64,000 nt of DNA from Aeromonas diversa CDC 2478-85. GTDB taxonomy: Bacteria; Pseudomonadota; Gammaproteobacteria; Enterobacterales; Aeromonadaceae. The notes beneath the pieces are model-generated. The model did no database searches and was not told the origin of the DNA. It saw only the letters and a list, made by a program, of their open reading frames with translations. The DNA lies in assembly GCF_000819805.1 (NCBI RefSeq), contig NZ_CDCE01000027.1:74598-138597 (forward strand), given 5' to 3'. How positions within the stretch are numbered: position 1 is the first letter of the stretch; every line of letters starts with the position of its first letter. This document shows, in pieces, positions 50,585 through 58,483 of the stretch. The translations under genes were made by a program, and so were the position numbers.

Positions 50585-52474
50585 TCAGGCGGTCTTGCGC
50601 AGCAGACCGTGTTTTTTCAGGTGAACCAGCAGAATCGAGATGGCCGCCGGCGTGATGCCGGAGATGCGCGAGGCTTGGCCTATGGTCTGCGGCTTGGCAT
50701 CGTTGAGCTTGGCCACCACCTCGTTGGAGAGGCCGTTCACATCGCGATAGTCGAGATCCAGCGGCAGCAAGGTGTGCTCGTTACGCAGCTGTTTCTCCAC
50801 CTCGTCCTGCTGACGCTCGATATAGCCGGCGTACTTGATCTGGATTTCCACCTGCTCGGCGGCCTGGGCGTGCTCGAGACCGGGACCAACCCCCTCGATG
50901 GCCATCAGGCCGTCGTAGGTGACCTCGGGGCGACGCATCAGCTCTTCGAGCGAGTGTTCGCGTGACAGCGGGGTGTTAACCAGCTCGTTGATCGCCGCCA
51001 GCGACGGGTGCTGCGGGTGGATCCAGGTGCTGCGCAGGCGCTGACGCTCCTGTTCGACCTGTTCCAGCTTCTCGTTGAACTTGGCCCAGCGTTCGTCATC
51101 GACCAGGCCCAGCTCGCGGCCGGCCGGGGTGAGGCGCAGATCCGCGTTATCTTCACGCAGCAGCAGGCGGTACTCGGCACGGCTGGTGAACATGCGATAG
51201 GGTTCGCGGGTTCCCAGGGTGGAGAGATCGTCCATCATCACGCCCATGTAGGCCTGATCCCGACGAGGATGCCAGGGATCCTTGCCCTGGGCGCGCAGGG
51301 CTGCGTTAAGACCGGCCAGCAGCCCCTGGGCACCGGCTTCTTCGTAGCCGGTGGTACCGTTGATCTGGCCGGCGAAGAACAGGTTCGGGATGAACTTGCT
51401 TTCCATGTTGGCCTTGAGATCCCGCGGATCGAAGAAGTCGTACTCGATAGCGTAGCCAGGGCGAGTGATGTGGGCGTTCTCGAAGCCACGGATCGAGCGA
51501 ACGATCTGTACCTGCACATCGAACGGCAGGCTGGTAGAGATGCCGTTCGGATAGAGTTCGTGAGTAGTCAGCCCCTCGGGCTCGACGAAGATCTGATGCG
51601 ACGTCTTGTCGGCAAACCGCATGATCTTGTCTTCGATAGAGGGGCAGTAACGGGGGCCGATCCCCTCGATAACCCCGGCGTACATGGGGCTGCGATCCAG
51701 GTTGCCGCGGATCACGTCGTGGGTCTGCTCGTTGGTGTGAGTCACGAAGCAGGAGATCTGACGCGGGTGCTGGCTGGCGTCACCGATGAAGGAGAAGACC
51801 GGGGTCGGCGTGTCACCAGGCTGCTCCTGCATCACGGAGAAGTCGACACTGCGGGCATCGATGCGTGGCGGCGTGCCGGTCTTGAGGCGATCGATGCGCA
51901 GTGGCAGTTCGCGCAGACGTTGAGCCAGGGCGATCGAGGGAGGATCACCGGCGCGACCACCGCGGTAGTTCTCGAGGCCAACGTGGATCAGGCCGTTCAG
52001 GAAGGTGCCAACGGTCAGCACCACCGCCTTGGCGGTAAAGCGGATCCCGGTCTGGGTGACTACCCCCACCACTCGGTCGCCGTCCATGATGAGATCGTCG
52101 CAGGCCTGCTGGAAGATCTTCAGATTCGGCTGGTTCTCCAGCATCTGGCGCACCGCTGCCTTGTAGAGCAGACGATCCGCCTGGGCGCGAGTGGCACGTA
52201 CCGCAGGTCCCTTCGATGAGTTGAGGGTGCGGAACTGGATCCCGCCAAGATCGATGGCGCGCGCCATGATCCCGCCGAGTGCGTCGATCTCCTTGACCAG
52301 GTGTCCTTTACCGATCCCACCCACTGCCGGGTTGCACGACATATGGCCGAGGGTATCGATATTGTGGGTCAGCAGCAGGGTATTCATCCCCATACGGGCT
52401 GCCGCAGTGGCCGCCTCGGTGCCGGCGTGACCGCCACCGACGACGATCACATCAAATTGTTCATGGTATTGCAT
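50585..52474 (-). CDS. mnmG: tRNA U34 carboxymethylaminomethyl synthesis protein MnmG
   Basis: FAD-dependent partner of MnmE in forming (c)mnm5 on wobble uridine. 629 aa, as in E. coli, from ATG 52474 (AAGGTGATCCAG upstream). FAD-binding [20 protein letters not shown] near residue 8, conserved [20 protein letters not shown] and C-terminal helical domain. Adjacent to oriC as usual. Confidence 0.97.
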   Translation of the reverse strand: MQYHEQFDVIVVGGGHAGTEAATAAARMGMNTLLLTHNIDTLGHMSCNPAVGGIGKGHLVKEIDALGGIMARAIDLGGIQFRTLNSSKGPAVRATRAQADRLLYKAAVRQMLENQPNLKIFQQACDDLIMDGDRVVGVVTQTGIRFTAKAVVLTVGTFLNGLIHVGLENYRGGRAGDPPSIALAQRLRELPLRIDRLKTGTPPRIDARSVDFSVMQEQPGDTPTPVFSFIGDASQHPRQISCFVTHTNEQTHDVIRGNLDRSPMYAGVIEGIGPRYCPSIEDKIMRFADKTSHQIFVEPEGLTTHELYPNGISTSLPFDVQVQIVRSIRGFENAHITRPGYAIEYDFFDPRDLKANMESKFIPNLFFAGQINGTTGYEEAGAQGLLAGLNAALRAQGKDPWHPRRDQAYMGVMMDDLSTLGTREPYRMFTSRAEYRLLLREDNADLRLTPAGRELGLVDDERWAKFNEKLEQVEQERQRLRSTWIHPQHPSLAAINELVNTPLSREHSLEELMRRPEVTYDGLMAIEGVGPGLEHAQAAEQVEIQIKYAGYIERQQDEVEKQLRNEHTLLPLDLDYRDVNGLSNEVVAKLNDAKPQTIGQASRISGITPAAISILLVHLKKHGLLRKTA

Positions 52475-52579
52475 CTGGATCACCTTGATCTGCACGCCTG
52501 AAGATCGTTGTTCTGCCCGGTTAAAAAGGCGGGACATTCTAGCCGTTTCGATGCCTCAGGGGAACGTCTACTTGGTGTC

Positions 52580-52920
52580 CAATATAGATCCAGGATCCGT
52601 CGAATAGATCTTAAAGGATCTTTAGATCGATCTTTTATTGGATCTTTTATTAGATCCGACGAGATCTGTTGATAAGGGCTTTTTGATCAGAAAGATCATT
52701 GCGTTAAGCGCGATCGTGAGCTGTGGAAAAGCTTGGATCCAAGAGGGGGGGAGCAGGGGACAACCTGCCATTTTATGCACATGGCAAATCCGTCCATCGA
52801 GTTCATCATAGGATAACTATAGGTTTTTAAGAGGTTTACATCATGGTTATCCACATATGTGGGTTTTGTTGTGGGTAAACATATGAAAACTGATCCGCAG
52901 CGGATCTGTTGATAACTGAG
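52580..52920. other. Chromosomal replication origin oriC
   Basis: Between mnmG and mioC, the standard gammaproteobacterial position. The AT-rich unwinding part (52607-52656) holds two exact-period 12-mers, GATCTTTTATTG and GATCTTTTATTA (52629-52652), and other GATC-led repeats. I count 18 GATC sites in 52587-52972, 13 of them in 52587-52739, for Dam/SeqA control. DnaA boxes: TTATCCACA at 52847-52855 (perfect); on the opposite strand TGTTGATAA at 52667-52675 and 52907-52915, TGTGGAAAA at 52722-52730, TGTGGGTAA at 52870-52878, and weak ATAGGATAA at 52808-52816, in the context of E. coli R3. Confidence 0.95.
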
Positions 52921-52984
52921 TGGACAGTGGATCGGCGGGGGCACGGTGGGGATCGCGCCAAAACGGGCGATCCCCAACCACTGA

Positions 52985-53434
52985 TCATGCGATCAGTGTT
53001 ATCCAGTCGCGGATCCAGATCTCGGCGGCGTCTTCGGGGATCTCGTGTTGGGTCACATCGATCTCCAAGCGCTCGCCGATCCGGCTGGCACCGCAGCTCG
53101 ACAAGAGGGTGTCCAGCGTTCGGCCGGCGCCGCAGAAGGTATCGTAGCTACTGTCTCCAAGCGCGATCACGCCGTAACGACGACCAGCAAGATCCGGTTT
53201 TTTAAGGGAAAGATCCTCGGTGAAGGGCTGCAGGTTGTCGGGGACGTCTCCAGCACCGTGGGTGGAGGTGACCACGAGAAGAATGCCGTCGGGATCGGCG
53301 AGCACCTCGTCGAGCCGAGCCGGATTGTGCTCGGTGGCCTGGTGTCCGGCCTCTTCCAGCAAGCCGCATACATGTTCCGCGACATACTCGGCAGCCCCCA
53401 GCATGGAGCCGATCACCAGATGGACATGAGCCAT
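52985..53434 (-). CDS. mioC: Flavodoxin MioC
   Basis: 149 aa FMN flavodoxin (E. coli 147). Starts MAHVHLVIGSMLGAAEYVAE, with VTSTHGAGDVPDNLQPF and the flavin loop GDSSYDTFCGAGRTLD. Involved in biotin synthase electron supply in E. coli. Transcribed toward oriC, as in enterics, so its transcription can influence initiation. Confidence 0.94.
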   Translation of the reverse strand: MAHVHLVIGSMLGAAEYVAEHVCGLLEEAGHQATEHNPARLDEVLADPDGILLVVTSTHGAGDVPDNLQPFTEDLSLKKPDLAGRRYGVIALGDSSYDTFCGAGRTLDTLLSSCGASRIGERLEIDVTQHEIPEDAAEIWIRDWITLIA

Positions 53435-53483
53435 GGGTAGATCCTGTTTACAGTGAGTGTGGGCGAATTCTACTCCCTACTCA

Positions 53484-53502
53484 TGTGGATAAATATGGAT
53501 AA
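53484..53502. promoter_or_regulatory. Tandem DnaA boxes at the mioC promoter
   Basis: TGTGGATAA (53484-53492, perfect reverse box) and TATGGATAA (53494-53502, one mismatch) start 10 bp apart. On the minus strand they overlap the -35 side of a possible promoter (TAGAAT as -10), 50 bases before mioC. DnaA repression of mioC is known in E. coli. Confidence 0.75.
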
Positions 53503-53628
53503 AGTCTGGGGAGAAAGGATGGTGCATGTGATTTTCTGCAAAATGGAATGATTCGAGCCATCGCTTCAAAAATGAGGTTGCTGGGCAGAATGGGAAAGGA
53601 GTGAGCGCCGATACTCGCAGCAAAATGG

Positions 53629-53709
53629 CATCGACAGCACCCTGGTCATACGGGGTGGTGCCGAATGGCTTCTTGAACCCTTCTATCTATACTTCTGCCA
53701 TCGACAGCA
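53629..53709 (+). repeat. Direct repeat upstream of the TonB receptor
   Basis: CATCGACAGCA occurs at 53629-53639 and 53699-53709, 70 bp apart, with similar flanks (CCTGG, CCTCTGG). It might bind a regulator of the cassette or be a duplication footprint. The 296-bp mioC-receptor gap otherwise holds only the DnaA boxes. Confidence 0.4.
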
Positions 53710-53730
53710 ACCTCTGGAGCTGAATGGTTC

Positions 53731-55598
53731 ATGACAATCCGGCATCGAAGGCATCTCTTGCTGCTGGCGCTGGCGGGTTGCTCCGCCTCGTCATCTTGTT
53801 GGGCTGATGATTATGGGCATGAAGATCTGGCTGAGCTTAGTCTGGAGCAGCTGGCTGACATTGAAGTCAGCGGTGTCTCACGAAAGACGGAGCGCCTTCG
53901 TGACACGCCAGCGAGTGTCTATGTGATCACGGGGGAAGCCATCCGCCGTAGCGGGGCGACAACGCTGCCTGAGGCGTTGCGATTGGCCCCCAATCTGCAG
54001 GTTGCCCGCATCGACGCCCAGACTTACGCCATCAGTGCCCGCGGCTTCAATTCCAATATCGCCAATAAGTTGCAAGTATTGATCGACGGGCGTATCGCCT
54101 ACACCCCCCTTTACTCTGGCGTGTTCTGGGACACCCACGATCTGCTGCTGGAGGACGTCGAACGCATCGAGGTTATCGGAGGTGCCAACGCGACTCTCTG
54201 GGGGAGCAATGCGGTGAACGGAGTTATCAATGTGATTACCCGCTCCGCTGCGGCAACCCAGGGCGGTCTGCTCATGGCGGGTGGGGGGGGAGAAGAGCAG
54301 GGGGCCGCGCTGAGGTATGGAGGGTCAGTGTCGGATGGCTATTACCGTGTCTATGGTGAGGGAGCCCATCAGAATCAGACTCAAAGAGAGAGTGGAGACG
54401 ACAGGGGAGATGCCTGGCGCTCAGGTCGGGCTGGCTTTCGGGTGGATACGGGCTCTTTGACTATGCTGGGCGGTGCCTACCAGGGACGACTGGATAGGGG
54501 GGGCTGGACGATGGTCGCATTCGGGGGGTCAATCTGATGGGGCGCTGGCAGCACACTCTGACTGAGGATTCCCGGTTGCAACTGCAAGCCTATTACGATC
54601 GCCGCGAACGGGAGTTGCCCGGATTGTTCGAGGAAGCGCTGGACATACTGGACATCGAACTCCAACACAATCTGGGATGGGGTGAGCGGCAGGCGATTGT
54701 TTGGGGTGTCGGGCAGCGGATGGCATGGGATTCGGTCGAAAATGGACCACTACTACAGTTTCTGCCCGCGGATCGTCGCCTGCATTGGAGCAGTCTGTTC
54801 GTCCAGGATGAGATCCTGCTCTCGCCGACCTGGCGTCTGACTCTTGGAATGCGTCTGGAGGATAACACCTACACCGGAATGGAGTGGATGCCCAGTGCCA
54901 GATTGGCATGGCACCTGGATGAAGAGCATCTCTGGTGGGCCTCATTGGCGCGTGGAGTCCGCACCCCTTCGCGTCTGGACCGGGAATTTTATATACCTCA
55001 CCTGTTGGACGGTGGTGCCGATTTTTCTTCCGAGACGGTAAATACCATGGAACTGGGATACAGGGGGCAGGCCGGCAGTCGGGCCAGCTACTCCTTGAGC
55101 CTCTTCTACAGCGAGTATGACGATCTGCGTACCACTGAGCCCAGAAACGGCGCATTGGTGATAAGCAACGGGATGGAGGCGACCATCAAGGGAGTTGAGG
55201 CCTGGACCCAATATAGACTCACCCAAGACTGGCAACTGATGACAGGGGGGCTGCTGATGGATGAGGATCTTCGCCTGAAGCCGGACAGTGCCGACGCAGG
55301 AAAGGGAACAGGAGGTGTCAACGATCCCGGTTGGCAGTGGCAGTTGCGCGTGAGTGGGGCTTTAAGCCCCACTCACGATCTGGATCTTTCCCTACGGCAT
55401 GTTGGGGCTCTCTCCACTCCTGACATTCCTGCCTATACCACACTGGATATGAATCTGAACTGGCGCCCCTTCGATGCGTTTGATCTTTCACTCGTGGGGC
55501 GCAATCTGGTGGGGCCGGGACACTGCGAGTTTGGCACCCAGGGGAGCTGCAGCGAGTTCGGGCGCAGCCTGTATCTGCAGTCGCGCTATCGGTTCTAA
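53731..55598 (+). pseudogene. TonB-dependent outer-membrane receptor, frameshifted
   Basis: Outer-membrane active-transport or signalling receptor of the small plug-and-barrel class (about 622 aa if repaired). Frame 1 (53731-54537) encodes a signal peptide, LAELSLEQLADIEVSGVSRK, and the plug (RDTPASVYVITGEAIRRSGA, ARGFNSNIANKLQVLIDGRI, DVERIEVIGGANATLWGSNA). Frame 3, from 54537, encodes the rest of the barrel ending in Phe (LYLQSRYRF). The shift lies between 54490 and 54530, where runs G7 (54497-54503) and G6 (54523-54528) occur; adding one G to either restores one frame. The broken frame ends TGATG, so a second ATG could even restart. The signal peptide includes a lipobox-like LAGC, but cleavage at CWA is more likely. 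First gene of the cassette. Confidence 0.85.
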
Positions 55599-55607
55599 GG
55601 GGGAATG

Positions 55608-56141
55608 ATGAGAGCCTGGCTCCTGTCTATTGCGTTGGTCATGCTGGCGCCGGGTTTTGTTCGCGCCGATGATCTGGCCCTGAGTGTCAAAGCCGCCTTT
55701 ATGTATAAGTTTTGTAGCTATGTGGAGTGGCCACCCGGCACCTTTCCCACCTCGGACAGCCCCATTGTAATCGGGGCCATCGACAGCGATCCCGACATGA
55801 TCAGGCGGCTTCGAGAGACTGTCGAGGGGCGCCGCGTTGTCGAGCGCCCCATCGAGGTTCACGAGTTCTCGGCAGCGCAGGTTCCAGAGCGGGTTCATGT
55901 TCTCTACCTGGGTCCTGCGGACTATGCCCACAGAGGGTTGTCGCAGCGTCTCAAGGGGACGCCCGTCTTGATTATTTCGGATAACCCAGATGGTCTCAGC
56001 CAAGGCAGCAGTATCAACTTTAGCCTTGATGACAACCGGGTTCGTTTCGATATTTCGCTGGCTGCCGCCGAGGCAAACCGGCTCAAGATTAGTTCACGCT
56101 TGTTGGCGGTCGCTCGCCAAGTTAAGGAGGCAGCAAGATGA
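55608..56141 (+). CDS. YfiR-family (DUF4154) periplasmic protein
   Basis: 177 aa from ATG 55608 (AAGGGGG four bases upstream; the ATG one codon earlier is too close). Signal peptide LLSIALVMLAPGFVRA, then the family opening VKAAFMYKFCSYVEWPPGTF, VHVLYLGPADY, TPVLIISDNPDGLSQGSSIN and RFDISLAAAEANRLKISSRL. In Pseudomonas YfiR sits in the periplasm and represses the CHASE8 diguanylate cyclase YfiN. Only one cysteine remains, so the paired disulfides of YfiR are absent. It starts nine bases after the receptor stop and overlaps the kinase gene by four (ATGA). Confidence 0.9.
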   Translation: MRAWLLSIALVMLAPGFVRADDLALSVKAAFMYKFCSYVEWPPGTFPTSDSPIVIGAIDSDPDMIRRLRETVEGRRVVERPIEVHEFSAAQVPERVHVLYLGPADYAHRGLSQRLKGTPVLIISDNPDGLSQGSSINFSLDDNRVRFDISLAAAEANRLKISSRLLAVARQVKEAAR

Positions 56142-58036
56142 TCATGGCGCTAGGCGTGCGCTCCATTCGTCACAAGCTGATGATTGGCATGCTCATGACG
56201 ACGGTGATGGCCTTGTTCATCTCGGGCTTTAGCTTTATCGCCAACGATCTGGATAACTACCAAACCCGGGTATCGACGGAATTGATCACCCAGGCCAAGC
56301 TGATCGGTCAAGGGAGTGTGGCGGCCCTGCAATTTCAGGACTCCGAAGCCGCCAACGACACCCTGTCTCTGCTGCGACTGCGTCCTGAGATAGATGCCGC
56401 CGTTATCTATGATGCCCAAGGCAAGCCCTTTGCCCGCTATTTCAATAGTGATCGCCATGCCGATGAGTTACCTGATTCCCCGTCGCCGGACAGCCTGCTG
56501 ATCGAGCGCGATAAAATCCGGCTGTTCCAGCGAGTTCGCTCGAACGGCGAGATCCAGGGAACCGTCTTCATCGCCGCCGAGTCGGGTCTGGAGGAGCGGG
56601 CCGCTCAAGTGGTGATGATAGCCTTCGGTGTCACAGTGCTGGCTCTGGTGGCTTCCACAGTCCTCTCTTTCTGGATCCAGTCCAGAATTACTCGTCCCGT
56701 CCTGGAGGTGACTGAGTTGGCACGCCAAGTGATCGAACGTCACGACTATGGACTGCGCGCCGAGAAAACGACCAGCGACGAGATAGGCTACTTGGTCGAT
56801 GCCTTCAATAACATGTTGTCCCAGATTGGGCAGAGAACGGCCGAACTGGAGGCCAGCAACGGACAGTTGGCACGTGAAGTTGGGGTGCGTGCCGATGCTG
56901 AAGCCGCTCTGCGTGAGAGTGAGCGGCGCTATCGCACTCTGGTGACGACCCTGACGACCGTCATTTGGCGGGCCGACGGTGAGGGAGGCTTTCAGCCAAG
57001 CCAAAGTGCTTGGGACGGTTACACGGGTCAGACGCCGGAGACCCACGCCGGAGAAGGTTGGCTCAATGCCTTCCACCCCGATGATAGAGAGGGCTTACGC
57101 CTGCTGTGGCGCCAGGCCTGCGAGGAGGGGGCTCCCATGGAGCGGAGTCTGCGTCTCTGGCATGAGCGTGGTCAGGAGTACCGCTATGTCCTGTTCAAAG
57201 CAGTGCCCTTGCTTGGGCTGGACGGTCGCCCCCAAGAGTGGATGGGGGTCGTCGATGATGTACATGAACGGATGCAGGCGACTCAGGAGGTGGTGCGGCT
57301 GAATGCCGAACTGGAGCAAAGGGTTGCCATTCGAACGGCCGATCTGGAGAGCGCCAATAAGGAGCTGGAAGCCTTTAGTTACTCGGTATCCCACGATCTG
57401 CGGGCCCCCCTGCGAACTATCGATGGTTTCAGCTTGGCGCTACAGGAAGATTATCGCGAGGGATTGGATGCCACGGCGCAGGACTATCTGGATAGGGTCC
57501 GTGCCGCTGCCCAGCGCATGGGACGCTTGATCGACGATATGTTGAATCTGTCTCGGGTCAGCCGTATGGAGTTGGAGCGCCAGCCACTGGACCTCTCTGC
57601 CATTGCGCAGGAGTTGGTAGCCGAGCTCAGGGAGCGCGATCCCCAGCGAGAGGTCACCGTTGAGATCGCCGGAGGCTTGCTCGCTTATGGTGACGCCAGG
57701 CTAATTCGGGTTGCCCTCGAGAACCTGTTGAATAATGCCTGGAAATACACGGGCAAGACGGCGTCGCCATACATCGAGTTTGGCAAGGGAGAGTCTGGCT
57801 TTTTCGTCAGGGATAACGGCGCAGGATTTGACATGGCCTATGCCAATCGCCTGTTTGCCGCCTTCCAGCGGTTACACGACGCGCGTGAGTTTCCTGGTAC
57901 CGGGGTCGGTTTGGCCACGGTACAGCGGGTGATTCGCCGCCATGGCGGCCGGATCTGGGCCGAATCCAGGGTCAACGAGGGAGCTACCTTCTTCTTCACC
58001 CTGTCCAGCAATGAGGAGAACCACCATGAACAATAA
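56138..58036 (+). CDS. Sensor histidine kinase: CHASE8-like, HAMP, PAS, HisKA, HATPase
   Basis: 632 aa. Helix about 13-35, periplasmic CHASE8-like domain (about 36-160, TELITQAKLIGQGSVAALQF, DAAVIYDAQGKPFARY), helix about 162-184, HAMP (about 185-240), PAS (about 265-385, TTVIWRADGEGGFQPSQSAW), phosphoacceptor His near 419 in FSYSVSHDLRAPLRTIDGFS, N-box NLLNNAWKYT, G1 DNGAGFD and G2 GTGVGLATVQR. All kinase residues appear intact. CHASE8 is the domain that YfiR controls in YfiN. The gene overlaps yfiR by four bases and the next receiver by 11. Confidence 0.93.
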   Translation: MIMALGVRSIRHKLMIGMLMTTVMALFISGFSFIANDLDNYQTRVSTELITQAKLIGQGSVAALQFQDSEAANDTLSLLRLRPEIDAAVIYDAQGKPFARYFNSDRHADELPDSPSPDSLLIERDKIRLFQRVRSNGEIQGTVFIAAESGLEERAAQVVMIAFGVTVLALVASTVLSFWIQSRITRPVLEVTELARQVIERHDYGLRAEKTTSDEIGYLVDAFNNMLSQIGQRTAELEASNGQLAREVGVRADAEAALRESERRYRTLVTTLTTVIWRADGEGGFQPSQSAWDGYTGQTPETHAGEGWLNAFHPDDREGLRLLWRQACEEGAPMERSLRLWHERGQEYRYVLFKAVPLLGLDGRPQEWMGVVDDVHERMQATQEVVRLNAELEQRVAIRTADLESANKELEAFSYSVSHDLRAPLRTIDGFSLALQEDYREGLDATAQDYLDRVRAAAQRMGRLIDDMLNLSRVSRMELERQPLDLSAIAQELVAELRERDPQREVTVEIAGGLLAYGDARLIRVALENLLNNAWKYTGKTASPYIEFGKGESGFFVRDNGAGFDMAYANRLFAAFQRLHDAREFPGTGVGLATVQRVIRRHGGRIWAESRVNEGATFFFTLSSNEENHHEQ

Positions 58037-58457
58037 CCGGCCCATACTGCTGGTAGAGGACAACCCGGATGATGAGGCCCTGGCCATGCGGGCATTTCGC
58101 CGTTGCAATATCAGCAACGAGATCATGGTGGCCAGGGACGGGGCCGAGGCGCTGGATATGTTGATGGGGGAAGAGGGAGCCATCAACCGCCATTGCCTGC
58201 CTGCCGTGATGTTGCTCGATCTCAACTTGCCTAAGATAGGCGGTCTGGATGTGTTGCGCCGTGTTCGGGAGGATGCGACGACTCGTCATCTACCCGTAGT
58301 GATTCTTACCTCGTCCAAACACGACGAAGATCTGGTGACCAGCTACAACCTGGGCGTCAACAGCTATGTGCGCAAGCCGGTGGACTTCGAGGAGTTCGCC
58401 AAGGCGGTCAGCCAGCTCGGCATGTATTGGCTGCTGATCAACGAACTACCCTACTAG
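58026..58457 (+). CDS. Stand-alone response regulator receiver (Rcp1-like)
   Basis: 143 aa from ATG 58026 (GAGGAG eight bases upstream, inside the kinase gene). Receiver fold with acidic pair in PILLVEDNPDDEAL, phospho-acceptor Asp in AVMLLDLNLPKIGG (about residue 64), Thr/Ser in VVILTSSKHDED and Lys in VNSYVRKPVDFEEFAKAV. No output domain. Such single receivers are typical partners of bacteriophytochrome-type kinases like the one upstream and may shuttle phosphate to the next protein. Confidence 0.93.
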   Translation: MNNNRPILLVEDNPDDEALAMRAFRRCNISNEIMVARDGAEALDMLMGEEGAINRHCLPAVMLLDLNLPKIGGLDVLRRVREDATTRHLPVVILTSSKHDEDLVTSYNLGVNSYVRKPVDFEEFAKAVSQLGMYWLLINELPY

Positions 58458-58483
58458 CGAATGCTTTCCCGGAGGGATGTGAG

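Noticed and set aside
48009-53000. parS site near parAB
   Set aside because: I looked for the 16-bp palindrome built on GTTTCACGTGAAAC and did not find it here or elsewhere in the window.
53731-53810. TonB receptor as a lipoprotein because of LAGC in the signal peptide
   Set aside because: TonB receptors use signal peptidase I, and a normal cleavage site follows at CWA-DD.
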